Assembly (NCBI RefSeq): GCF_028769735.1
Contig: NC_088177.1
Span: 25,142,099-25,206,098, forward strand
Length of the DNA stretch: 64,000 nucleotides
Reading direction: 5' to 3'
DNA from: Zonotrichia leucophrys gambelii
Lineage: Eukaryota > Chordata > Aves > Passeriformes > Passerellidae
A program made the position numbers and the translations under genes. Position 1 is the stretch's first letter. Each line of letters opens with the position of its first letter. The notes beneath the pieces are model-generated. The model did not search any database and had not been told where the DNA came from. It saw nothing but the letters and a program-made list of their open reading frames with translations. Positions 35,653 to 49,100 of the stretch are shown here, in pieces.

Positions 35653-38600
35653 CTACTCTCAACACAAACTATCCCAATTTCCCCATTAAAACCAGGAACT
35701 CACAATGAGAATCAACACACCAGTAAATAAAAACAGTACTACTGCCTTCCAGTTATATTCATATCTGGTTTGGTATGCATAGATGATGTTGCACATTGAG
35801 CTCAATAGTCAGCCATGAGAATAGGATTTCTGTCCCTCCAGAATTCTTGGGATCTAAAACTGCAAGCTGAGCTTACAGAATCACATTTAATTTTGCCCAA
35901 CAATTAGAATGGCAAAGAATACTGCACAAGCATCATAGCTAAAAAAAAAAAAAGTGCCATTATATGATTATATGTATGTCGTGTAATACCATCCAGAGTA
36001 GGCTTCATACTGGAAGAGCAATAAATCCACAGTGTTAATCCAGGCTTTGCAATTACTCTGTGTGGACTAGAATAACTTAACTTCTTGAATAAGCATTAAG
36101 AATAGGAAGAATAGTAACAGGTCATATTGATTTTTTTTCTGGGTTTTTGGTTTTTTTTGATCTCTTGCCCTTGCTTAACATTATACAAAGTTTGCACAAA
36201 TTTTCCATAAAAATAAGACACTGGTTTATTTATTGTGTGCAAGCAAGTAGCCATAAATGGATCTATTACAACTATCTGAGTGTCATAAAACAGTGTTACA
36301 TTCAGCTAAAAGTGAAAATCCAATTGAGTTGCAAATCATATCATTATAGTGATTAAATCCATGGCTTACCTAAGCCTATATTTAAAATTAAATCTTTCTG
36401 AATTTATGTAAAAGACTTTGAGCAGACTATTTAACAAGAGCAAGCAAAAGCTTAGCACAAAAAAAAATGCTGCTACAGCAGCCTGTCACCCTTCAGCCAG
36501 CAGCTTAATCTTTCACTAAATTCTCTAATGCTTTTTCCTTCATTCTAGAAATAGAGCTGTAGCAGCATATTTCACAGCAACACTGCATCTGTACTTTAAA
36601 GCATGAGTTCATATTCAATTTTTCAGAAGCTGAGCCAAATTTAACCTTATTTCCATATTTGTATACCTACCACTGTAACTGAGATAAAGAAAATGAAACT
36701 ATTTACTATCAGAAAAGTCTTGCTGTTTTTCTCAACCACAAAAAGCAGTGAGGTATTATGCATGAACGTCCCAGTTCAACTCCCTGTGCTGTTTAGTCTA
36801 ATTGACCTCTCCCCACTCCCATGGCAGCCACATGGACTGAACAGTCCCTCCAGAGCAGGACACGTTCCTTGGGAGTTGCGAGGAGGGCATGCAATGTGCC
36901 ACTGCTTCATGGAGCCAGCTCCAGTCTGGGTAGGAACCACTTTCATCTGCAGTCTGACATGGCTCATATGTGATGAAGAGAAATGCACTGATTGTGAATT
37001 TCCTTCTAAGTTATTGAATACTAAGCAATAAGCAAAAAGAAATTTACCATAAGGAATAATCAGTGTCAATAGTCTCTAAAAATAGTGTATAAGAATTAGC
37101 CTAGTTCTTCTGGAACAGAAACATTATATTTTTCATTCTTAGTCAAATGATTGCTTTGTCCAACTCATCATTCAGCTGCTGACAGCAGCGAATACTAAGT
37201 ATTTCAGGAAAAAATATGCAAGAAAGCCCTATTGACAACTATAATAAAGTACGTGATTCTAGATATTTTTCCCTTTCTGGTCCAGTCAGTTAATATTTAC
37301 AATGATATTTATTTTTATCTTGTCCAAAATATTTGTGGCTCTTCTCAATATCCTCTGCTTTGTCCTGATAATCTATTGGGTTTGCAGTTGTCTTGTACAA
37401 GTGAATAATTCAATATATTTATGTGTTGCATCTAAAATATAATTCATTGGCTTCAAAATTAGGTTCTAAATCTGTGGTGCTTCTCTTTCATCTCTGCTCT
37501 AAACTTGAATTGGAAGAAGTAGTAATTAAAAGTAGCAAATCATCTTATTTTTTATACCTCTACAATACCTGTTTGCTGATCTTTATAAAGCTACAGTCAC
37601 AGATTTTCAGCTCCTCTTATTTGGAAATCTAAACATTTTGCTTCACATTTGATCTTTTTTGTTATTTTATCCAGCTTTTTGAAAATACTTTTTAAATTTT
37701 CGTGTACTATTTCAGAGGGAAGTAAAATTTGAGGTCTTTGCACATACATAAGCAACTTATTGGAACAGATTTGCTGAGCAAGCCAGTCAGCTGCACAGCA
37801 TCCAAGCAGTGCTTGGGGTATGTTCACCATCCAGTGAAAATGTCCCATCACAGGAGCCCTTTTATCTCTTAGTCCAGAGTCTGATTTATGTCAGAAAGTC
37901 TGCACATTGGGAGATGAGGTTTTCCTGGTAAGTACCTGGATGTGCATGACACTATTGCATGATGAGTAAATACTGACATATTGTATGATGATACAATTAT
38001 ATGACTACTAAAGTAGTTTTGTAGAGGATCATATCCTATTGTAGCTCCACAGTTGCGAGCAGGGAGATTCCAGTGTTGCAGAGTACATGGCTGGGCTAAA
38101 TGTTTTGTAGTGGGTGTGATGTGCATGTTCTCAGAAGCACAGACATTTCTCTGAGCAAAAAGAATGTGCCCATACACTTTCTTTTCAGGCAGCTTACCTT
38201 CTAATATCCTATCTACCCATCACCAGTCTTGTTTAGACTTGTACAAAGTGTGTGTGGATTTTTTTATTGTGTCATCAGCACTTACTATAAGGAGCAGAAG
38301 GCAGATGGATTTGAGGTTGGCTGCATGCTACAGAAACCAATATGCCTTAACCATGTTGTCCCAATGGGCTGCCTAGACCTCAACAGCTCTTACTGAAGTT
38401 CATTTGAACTGACAGAGCTCATGCTTTTAAATGGGCTTTAATAGATTAATGTATCTCTTTGTACTGCACGTTGAGATAGTACAGGCCCAGTTTGCCAGAC
38501 CAACTGACTAAAGGAAGGCTGGTTTTGTACACCTTATGGTATATCAATAATCCAGTGGTTGCAACACTTCTTGCTCAACTCAGGTTCCAGATTAATTTTT

Positions 38601-40041
38601 TTGCAGAGTAATTCATGCCACCTGGCCTAGAAAAGATGTAATAAATATAGTAAGGCTGAGATATGTTGCATATACTTAAACCCTTGGGAAAGATAGCACA
38701 CCATTTGGAGAGATTATGCAAATTGTCTTTATGCCTTTCTCCTACCAAATGAAATACTGATATTGATACATTTTTGGCATGAGCTGCAGCCAATGTCATA
38801 GGACACATGTAAGGACAACAGGGATTCTGTGCTGAGCATTTAAAAGATTTTGCTTTACCTTCCAGACAACTCTTCAGCAACACACCTGATTCTCAATGAG
38901 AGGCTAATAATCTGGAATTTATAAAAAAATCCCCATTTAAATGTATATATTTATTTTGAAATTACATTAAAATTATAATATCAGTTTAAGAATATGGTCT
39001 CAAGAGTTTTCACAGTCACCTGAAAAGCCTCATACTGGGCAATAGCTTCCACTAAAAATGGAATCCCTTCAATACAGTAATATAGTTACAATGCATAAGA
39101 AAGAATGATAGAGTGGGAACTTGCAGCCAAGGGAAAAATTGTTATACATCTTGTAGGCAGTTCAAAGGAACCACATCAGGACTTGTTACACTGTTGTGAG
39201 CATATATGCTTCTTGTGTAGAAGATACATCTTAATTCTTAACTACCATTAGTTATAAAACTGTTTCTACATTTCTAGGAAGTCAATACTGCTAAAAGAGA
39301 CTGTCTCGCAAATGAGACAGAAAGTATCTCTAGTTACATATTCTGTATTTAAATATTTTTTAAAAATCAACACTTCCCTAAAAATTCAGCGCTTGGTATA
39401 TTTCCAGGAAAATTTATCTACCAATTTAAAAAATTAAATTTCTTAGAAGAAAATGCTATTTTAACTACAAACGGAGCTCATATCTAAAAAGAATTTTAAA
39501 CAGTGAAAATCACCTGAACAGTTTACAGAGCTGGCAAAAACATCTGCTTTATAATTAATAAATTCTTTTTGATAAATATTTTTCATCCTGAAAACATGTT
39601 CTCAAGTCCATGCTACAAAGGGCAGATTATAGTAACCATTCTGGGTTAGAACTAAAAAATGAAACTACAACTGTTTTAATTGTCAATTTTTTATCTAGTT
39701 TAATCCACCTCTAGCCAATGAATTTAAATAACAACAACCAGCTCAAATAATTTTCGGATGAAAAGCTAAAACCAGAATTACTGTTAGTGATGACATAAGA
39801 TTTCCATTTGGAAATAAAATAATTCTTATATACATGTGTTAATCACTTGGTATTGGTTTATTTAATAAGCATGCAATTCATGTCAGTTTTAGGGCTATAA
39901 TTCCCTGGAATGGTAATGCTATTGCTGAAATACACACATACACACTCTTAGGTTGTTTGATCTGGGTATATGCCTGTAAATGGTGAAATGTAAATTCTGT
40001 ATGACCACTGATTTAGTTTATATGCAAAACAAGACCATGGT
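35653..40041. other. Intergenic sequence, no gene recognised
   Basis: AT-rich sequence with a 13-base A run at 35941-35953. A GC-richer portion at 36760-36960 has overlapping open frames on both strands, but no splice or family evidence. Nothing else stands out. Confidence 0.6.
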
Positions 40042-40105
40042 TCACAGAATCACAGAATCCTTGAGATTGGAATGGCCTCTGGAGATCATCTGGTCCTTCT
40101 CAAAG
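40042..40105 (-). mobile_element. CR1 LINE 3' terminal fragment
   Basis: A short reverse-oriented CR1 end. CACAGAATCACAGAATCC is followed by TTGAGATTGGAATGGCCTCT and GGAGATCATCTGGTCC, which is the reverse complement of the CR1 3' terminus with its octamer-like tail. About 65 bp are recognisable and the left limit is clear. It is far 5'-truncated and non-functional. Confidence 0.75.
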
Positions 40106-43100
40106 CACATTCTAGATGGCTCATATCAACATACCTCTAACCAATTCACTGTTCTACAAATTCTTACTTTTTTCACCTGTTACAACAAAGGCCTTAAATC
40201 ACTTTTTCAAGCTCTTTCTCTATATTGAAGACAAGTGCCTTGTATATCTTTCACAAAGCAGGCACTCAGTTTCATTGGATCACATCATCTATTGAACAAA
40301 CTAATAATATTCATTATTTTGAGCTGCTCATAACAAGAGATCCAGCCAGAGTCAATTTTGCTATAACATTATTTGAATCCTTCAGTCTACACAATTCATA
40401 ATTTCTTATTTATACTTTGATTTTGCTATGCAATCTTTGTATAAAAGTCACATCCTTTCAAAACCAAGATCTATTAACAGCTTAGTGCACTGAAGATACA
40501 CAGACCAAACAGCAACACTACTGGACAGATACTCTAAGTTATGCAACAGTAAATGTCCTTCACAGGGGATTGTAATATTCTTTATAATACTATAACAGGC
40601 AAATGCTAGTCAACAAACAAGTTTCAGTTTTCCAGCATCAGATAATAAATAATATTTCCTGTTTCTTGGTTGTTATTCTTGAGGTTCCTTCCTCAGAACT
40701 CAACACAGTGATGATGGGACACTTCCTCTGCAGCAGAATGGCAGAAGGGAACATAGTTTTCATATGTTGTACCATACATATTGAATTTTTTCCAATGACA
40801 CGGCAATCACCTTTCATTGTAGTGGAATTCCTTAACTGGGCAAGATTAAAAGTGAACTGTCTGTATAACAAAGAATACTGAAGCAGAAAGAGTGGGAGGA
40901 ACAGCAAAAAAATAGGGAGCATAGAGGAGGAGCAGAAAAATATCAAAATGGGTTGTGGAGCACATTGTAGAAGAGGGTGAGAGCTCATCAAATAGCCCTC
41001 TACAAATCTACTATATGAACCAATTTCTAGGACAGAGGGTTAAGTGGTATTTCTAGTTCTATTTTGTTACTCAAAGAAGCTTCCTATATCATTAGCCTCT
41101 TTTAACTATAGTAAAAACATCATAGCAAGGGTTTGTTGTGTTTGTTTTTAGAAGAAAAAAGAATGATTGGGAGACATCAATATACATGACTATTTCTTAA
41201 GCCATGCAAACAGCAATATTTCTCTAAATATATGAAAAACTTTAATGGAAGCATCTAAACCAGTAGACTTTGTATCTACCTTCTTTGGAGAGAAGGATGA
41301 ACTGGCTTGGCTTTGCTATTCTGTTAGGCATATTTAAAAGGAAGTCAAGAAAGGAAAGTGTCCGAATAGACGTCATGAAAACTAAGGAGATAAGAAAAGT
41401 TGAAGTTCTGAAAAGAACCCTTTCACCGAGCCTGCTAATAAAGACGGTCCATCTCTTCATTACCATGCTACTCATCCACCTCTGTTACTCTGCACAAAAG
41501 GGAAAAAAGCAGTCTTTATAGTTGTACATGATTATATTTTTCTTTTGTATTGAGTTCAAAGTCTTTTCTAAAAAAGCAAGAGTAGATTGCTCACAATGTA
41601 ATGGGCCATTCCCAGGAAACGAAAAAATGGCCTTAACGTTTTATATTAATACAATAGGTTATGTATAAAACAGATTTTAAAAAGTTAATGCATATTAGCT
41701 TAGAACAGCCATATTTTAACACTGTGCGACTGAAAGTTCCAGTAGAGCAGATGAATGAAACTACAGAAGAAAAAAACCCGCTATGACAAAGAGATAAAGG
41801 TTTAACTAAAAGGACTCAAATCTATATTTCAGGTGCCTCTTTACCTTCCATCAGGAAAAGAGTTATTAGGAGTAATGAAATCAGAGATAGAAAATACAAA
41901 AAGTTTTTAGATCCTTCTGTGCAAGGCGGCGACACCGGCCTTTACTTCTTCACTTTATAATGATTCCTTTGAGTTGTGGTTCTGAAAAAGCTATGAAACA
42001 TCTTCCTGTTATTTCTTTTTTATCTTTCCAAACACTGGCCAGGAATAACCCCATCCTATTCTTTTCTTGGATTTTTGAAACACATATTGACTGTAATGAC
42101 TATAAATTATCTGGTTAATGTGTTGGATTTATAAAAGTGTTAGAGCTCCTCTACGCTGCTATGAGGTGTCTTTGAGAAGGTGCAAGGCAAAAGAAGAATC
42201 TAACTTTTTCCATGCCTGCTTCTACTTTAGGCCCCTGCAAATACTAACTTTAGAAATTTTTTTAAGCTAACTGGATTTTAGGACAGTCTCACCACATCAC
42301 TCCCCACCTGATTAACTGTTGGCTCTCTCTTCACCACAAGTAGCAGTAGACTGCTAGCCAACATCACCTCTACCAAATACCTCCCCCATGGTCACCGTCC
42401 TGATGGTCAGTTTCTGGGTGATAATCTCCTAACCACAGTTTCAAAGATTCAGATACTAGGACTTCTACAGACCTCGGCTATAACGTGGACATGCAAAAGA
42501 AGCAACTGTTTCACAGCATTGGTCACTCTTACTGTACTGCAGTAACCACTCTAAAGCTGACACAAGCACTGAACCAGTAGTTTCCACCTCATCATTGCAC
42601 ACTGCAAAACACAGGAAGCCAAGTAATAAACCTTGCAGTATCTGCATCTTCAGCCCTGATCTGCACACCTAGGACTGTAATTGAATGGCTTATGTGCTGC
42701 ATGACAGAAATAAACAAGTACTACAGAGTTATGTATCCTTTCCATCAGCCTTTTTATTCTCCTAAACAATTGGAACAAGATCAAGGTTTTGGGATGAAAT
42801 GTCTTAAGAAACACTATGACCACCTCTTCTTACCTCAAAATTTTCTTCAGATCATTTGGATCTGTGCAGAGCCATGACTACCAGAACATAAAAAGAAGCA
42901 TTTCAGTGTCCAGAGAGAAGTTTCTGGTGGAAGATTACAGGCTCTGGGTTTTCTTATCACAAAGTAGCCATCATATTAGAAAAATTTTAAAAGACTTTTT
43001 TGGTCAGCTCAACATCTACTACATAAAGGAAAATTTCAAAATTTAAACAAGTGTGCTCTTCCAACAGTTCCTCCCATCCAACTTAAAATGCAAGTCAAAA

Positions 43101-46100
43101 AGTATAAATAATTTTTAAAAGTGCTGCCAGTAGTCTGTTTCCAAGCATTGGCTGGCCTTATCTCTTATGATGACCATTTCTTTGCTGATGGCACTCAAAT
43201 TATTTAGATATATAGTACTTTTTAGGTTTTCTGACACACTTTGCATTTGACTAGTTATTCCTGATAGAAAAGTGATGTGTAAACAAAACTGTGAGCCAAG
43301 TTAAGAAGCAAGTATGCCTATGCTAATGATGACCTCAAGTAAAGGGTATTAAAAAACCACAGACTTAAGTACAAATGTATCTAGTATAGATCTAAAAAAC
43401 TTAAGAGTAAAAGACTTTAAGAGTTTCTGCTCAATATCAGCAATTCTGAGGAGGTATTTGACCTTCTTCATATCTATAACAGTAGTTTCATTTATGCTAT
43501 GGTTTTTTCTTGTTGGTACCACTCAGAAAAGTAGGGGAGAGTTCAGGTCTCCTGCCATTCTCACTTTGGTACTATGTTTACAATTTGATAATACGTGCCT
43601 GAGAAGAACCCAAATTCAATTTTCCAGTACTATTGATTTTTAAACTTTTTACTGCACGAAATTGTTGTTGGCTTTCCATGGTGTGCATACAGAGCCAGAT
43701 AGTGTAGATCTAAAGTAGTCTCAATTCTGAGTGGTTTCATTAATCCAATTTTTCTTTGCGCAAATGCACGTGGAGAGAATCTTTTTATTCCTATGAATGA
43801 AAGCATTTGTATGCAAATAGAACATTCAAATGCAAATGAATGTATTTGCACAAGAAGCACTTGCCCACCTGCCACACGGCCTTGGCTTTTCGACTTTCAG
43901 GGCCGGGGTGCTCAGAAGCAGAGAGTGAATAGGAGAATAAAAATGCCAGCAATATTTCAAAAGGTGAATGGTCAGTCACTGTGAGCAGCAAGTGGGAAGG
44001 ATAACTCAATGGTGAAAAAAATTAAGAAAAATGGAAGTGTGCAAAGAAGATTACTACAACTGTTAACATAAGGCACATACACAGACCGCCACTATCCAGA
44101 CCTGAAGAAGTGGCAAACTAGAAGCAAGGAAAGAGGAAGTACTATAAGTGAAATCAAGGCTTTTGACAAATTCCTTTGTTTGCCTTTTTATTTAGAAGCT
44201 ATATATATTACATGCAGGGATATAATCTTCTCTGAAATAATGGAATCTTGCAACACTGAGACCCTGTTGATGAAACCTGGAGAGATTCTTAAAATACCAG
44301 AAAACAAGTTTTTTGCATTCACATATTTCCATTATTTTTCCTTATACAAATTATTAGCTCTTAAAAAATAAAAATCTTGTTGTTTTCTAGAATTCCCTGT
44401 GCTCTCAGGATCACTGCTACGCTGACTGCATAGGGCATGAATCTGTTTCACCAGGCCAGTTTGGACTTCTAATAACAAAAGTTTGAAAGTCAGTATTGGA
44501 AAGATCTGAGAGTAGTACATCATGCAGTTGAGGATCTGCATCCTTTAACTCTTTATTACTAGAAGCAGCAAGACTATTCAGATAATTTCTCAACTGTTTC
44601 TCATTACATCTTGTATGAGCCAAGGAATTGCAGCATATATCCCAAAAATCTATCCCAAAGACAAAACAACACCAAAACCCCATTGCCCTGCCGTGGCTCT
44701 TCAGGAGCTGGTTGTTGACATACACATGCAGCAGGTGGACTTTCAGTGAAGCATATAAATCCTGTACAGCAGACTAAGGGAATAGCTTTTGGGGGGGCAG
44801 AGCAGCCTGCCAAACTATGCCTGCTAGGTGATTGAAGCACTGAATATCACAGGAGCCCTCCTAGACCTAGCTGAAGATTTGGGGGCCATACAGCCCCCAG
44901 AGATTTTTTTCCTTTTTAATTTAAAATGTGTGATTACCCCTTACTTTCTGCCACCTGTTCTGTTTATAAACTTCTGCAGGGCCCCTCTCTGCTCTAATTT
45001 CCAACAAGCTGTCATGTTGCCCTAACCCATGGGGCCACCTCCTCCCTGAGGCATTGAGATGACTCATGTGCATTCATGTATGCAGAGTGGCAGCTGGCCC
45101 TAAGGCCAATCAGGAGTGTGACCCATCTATCAGTTATTTGATTTTCTTGAAATTCTGAACCCTGCTAAAATAGACAACTCATGCAGAGCTTCTCTGCTTA
45201 GTAGTATTTCTGTCATTTCCTTGATTTTTACAATGGTTTCTGGAAAGCTACCATTCACAAAAAAATGTATGGAAAAACTTGGAAGTCCATTAAAATTTTC
45301 ATCATTTCAGACTCAAGGCACCCTTACTTCTAGGAACCCCATGTACAAATTCAGGGAGTTCCCTCAGGAAAAAAAATCATTTTATTCTCTCTGAAATCAC
45401 AGTCAGCTAGCAACTACAGAGTAGCCATTCTTACCCATACACTGCTCCTCGTCTTTCTTCACTTTCCATCAGTTTTCCAGTCAACAATGCCTGTCTGATG
45501 AGTACCACTTAATTTTGTGTTACCAAACCCTCACAAATATAATTTCAAGTAGTACAAAGCATGGTCTCAGTAAAGGTTGTTTCAGGGTGTTTTTGCAATT
45601 CAGGAAGGAGACTCAGGTGATGAAAGCAGTCCAATTACATTGCATGAACTCATTTCTAACTGAAAATGTCAGTTTGAAGATTTTCTTTGTGACTGGAACA
45701 AATACAAGCTTTTAGGGCTTTCTGAGAACCCAGACACCACAATATGATCAACAGGGATAAACCACATGTGATACATTTCTCTCCTCCACTTCTAGCTCTG
45801 AATGGGAAATGAAGGAAAGAACCTTGGCAGATTTACTGGGTGTCTTAGGACTTCTCTTTCACTGAAATGATCAGTGCAGGATTTCACTCACTGCCTCTAG
45901 AAGTATGTTCACACAGGCTTTCCACCTTCACACACATTGTGAACTTGAACAGCGCCTTGATTAAACATTTGATTTCTTTCTTCCTTTCCCCAAGCTGATT
46001 TAGATCTTAGTGCCTACACAAAGTGCAGTGTTAATGTATGTAATGCAGCCAGTATAAACCCACAAGAATCTACCATGTCAGCTTTTGTGAAAATCTAGTT

Positions 46101-49100
46101 TTAAACATCTTATAACCTTAAGTCTTAAAATGTCAGCATCTGTTAGAAGCATTGCCTGTTCACTGGCCTACTGCCTTCTGCTCTATGTCCTGTTTTTGTG
46201 CCCAGTGCTTATGCTGGCATGATCTGAACAGCTCCTGCTCAAATCCCAACTACAACATTTTATTAAACCATGCAGTTATCACAATTATCCCATATTAGGG
46301 CCTGAGGAACCTAGCTCTGATAGTAGGGTGTATTTTCAGTTCAAAGCCTGTAGCCAGAAGATTACTAAATCCCCCAGCTGTGAGAAAATTTTCCTATCCC
46401 AGAGTCAAATCAGTGAGAAAACACACAGGTCCCTCAGCCTCCTCTTTAGGATGCAGTCGAGTAACCTATTCCACATTTTCAGACTGGTAAAATTAATTTC
46501 CCTCAAACCTTTAAACCTACCACTTTGAGGTTTTGCATATTCTTCAGATACTGGGTTGGGCATTTTACACTCTCTAGGCACTCTCTAAGCACTACAGGAA
46601 AGGAAAAACCTTTTCACCCCATTTCAGAGTTTCCAAATTTCTTATGCCTACTTCTCCATTCACCTAGTAATGCTTTGCCTTTGTGTAAGGGCATTACACA
46701 GCACTTCTCACCAGAATTTATGACCCTCAATGAATAATTGAATTCATATACAACTTAGACACTCAAGACAGTTAAAAGAGTAGTCCCAAAGGCAAACAGT
46801 GATGTGCTTGCACCAAAACAGCACAAGTACTGCAATAGCATAATAGTAATAAACAAAGTTGCCATTCCACCCAAGAAAAAAAAATGTGCACGTATCAACA
46901 GCCTTGCACAAAATGGGAACTAAACCCATGAGTGCATTTCCAAAAATACATGCTTGGAGAGATGCCATAAACAGCAGCATCACAACAGGAAACTAGATAC
47001 ACTTCCAGAGGTCCAGTATCTCTTATCACACATACCACTGCGACAACTACTCAGTTAAGGGCTTGGAGAAAATGTCATTTCTCTTTGCAGGGGAATAAAG
47101 CCTGTATATATAGCACATACAAAGTAAATTCTAATTCTAAGACTGTTGAGAACAGAAGGTAATAAAGCAATACCTATCTTCTTTCCAATTCCATAACTAC
47201 TTAATATTAATGAGCCAAGAAAATTCTTGCCATCCATTTTCAAATGTTCATTCATGTTCTGCACTTTGTACCAGATCCTTCAGCTACTTGCAGATTCAAA
47301 CACTGCAAGGGAGATAGGGTTACTTGTGTCTAAAAGCAAAGAAATAATATAGTGCTTTAATCACAGACCATCCCTAATTGGAAGCTGTAAATTAATGATC
47401 TATACCTATATCACAGCCTTTCTTGAGAAATGTTATGGGTTTTTGCCAAATTATAATTTCAGAATTTCAGTTCTGTGTAGACTATATGAGTATCTACAGT
47501 GTTTTAATAATCTATTTGTATATACTTATTGGTAGTTGGATGGAGCATGTTCTACAGCAATAATAAAAATAAATCAATCTATAGCTCTTAAGTACTTTAC
47601 CATAGAGTCATAAGTACCATTTCAATCGGACTTATTAATGGGATTTTTAAATTTTAGTGATTTAATGCACTATGGTGATTCTACAGTATATTTAGCTTTC
47701 CCATGTGAAGCTCATAAACCAGAGACAAGAATGGTGATAACCTATGCCACCACAGAAAAATGTAAAAGAATATAAATTGGAAATACATGCCTGTCAAATA
47801 CGTAGATGCCTCTATTGAGTTTGTTTTGTGGCTGTGCTTCTAGAAATATTTGCTACAATTACATAGCTGGGGCAGCTGTATGCATCATCTTTTGCTGGTT
47901 TGGGAATTGTGTTCTATTTTGGACAAGCCAGACAGGCCATTTGAATAAGTGACTTTAGTGTCTTTCTTGGTAGACAGCAATAATGGCTAAATGATTAAAT
48001 CCAGGAGATGGCAAAAATAACAAGTCAGTACTAATTATGAAATTTTTAGAGTATCATAGAATAATGATGGCACACAGCTTTTGCAAGAGGAAATTATCCG
48101 GTTTTGCTATTCAATTCAGATGCCAAGCTCCAAATTTGCTTGTTTGATTGGGCTGGCACACTTTCCTCAGAGACTAGAAAAAAGCTTCCATTAGCTTTCA
48201 TTGGCCTAAATCAGAAACATCTGTTAAAAGCACAAAACACTCATTGGTTGAGATCAACAGTCAGAAACCTGCACAGGGGCAGAATCTTTCCCCTAAGGTA
48301 GGTGACAAGTCAGTCATGTCCCGTCATGACTCTGCATGTCAATATTTCATTGAATTCCTAACTCAGCTCAAGCCTGTGTCTTTCTTTGGGCTCTCTTAAT
48401 GATATTCTAAAATTAAAATTCATCATCCTATACGTTTCTGTCTTCCTTCAAACTGGTGCTTTGTTTTTCACAACAGCATACAAATGCATTAGAAGTTTCA
48501 GAAAGCTAAGGGGAAAACCCAAACTCTTTCAGGCATTCAGAATAGCTGAAATACCATGCAAACAAACTTAAATGTTCATTTTTTCCATCTCATGCTCTTC
48601 TCTTTTAGATACAAAGATTTGATTTAGAGCATTCTCTGAAATCACTTCTGGCTGCTACAGACTTACCAGGTCCACATTATTGCTGTTTATGAGGAAAAGA
48701 ACAAGGCCCCCTCTACAGGTTTTAGCTATACCCCACTGCAAATAAGCACAAAATAGAGGATTATTCAGCATGTAGCTGTGAAGTGTCCGTGTTAGGGTAT
48801 GTTTGTCCGGCTGCGCTAATTGCATCCAAACCCCCATGCCCACGCTGCTACTGGCACTGCTCCATCTTCACATTTACTATAGCTCTGCTTCCTTCCCTCT
48901 AATAGCTTCTGGCATGTTCTCCAATCCCCCTATTTCTAATCCTGACACCCCTTTGCCAAACTGTGGAAGCAGCTTGGGGAAAAGGAAAACCAAAACAAAG
49001 CAGCCATCATCTTCAGCTGAAACTCACCCGCGTGCGTGGCTGCTTTCCAACATGTCTGCCAATGCCTGGCTGCCACAGGAACTACTGCAGGAGTGGGAAA

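Noticed and set aside
46328..46528. Zinc-finger-like wording (a CEK...SQ...EKTH pattern) in a short frame
   Set aside because: The Cys2-His2 spacing is incomplete, only one Cys-like pair is present and no neighbouring finger exists. Taken as coincidence.
48050..48110. Possible CR1 terminus (ATCATAGAATAATGATGG)
   Set aside because: Only about a dozen bases agree with the CR1 end and the following sequence does not continue the match.
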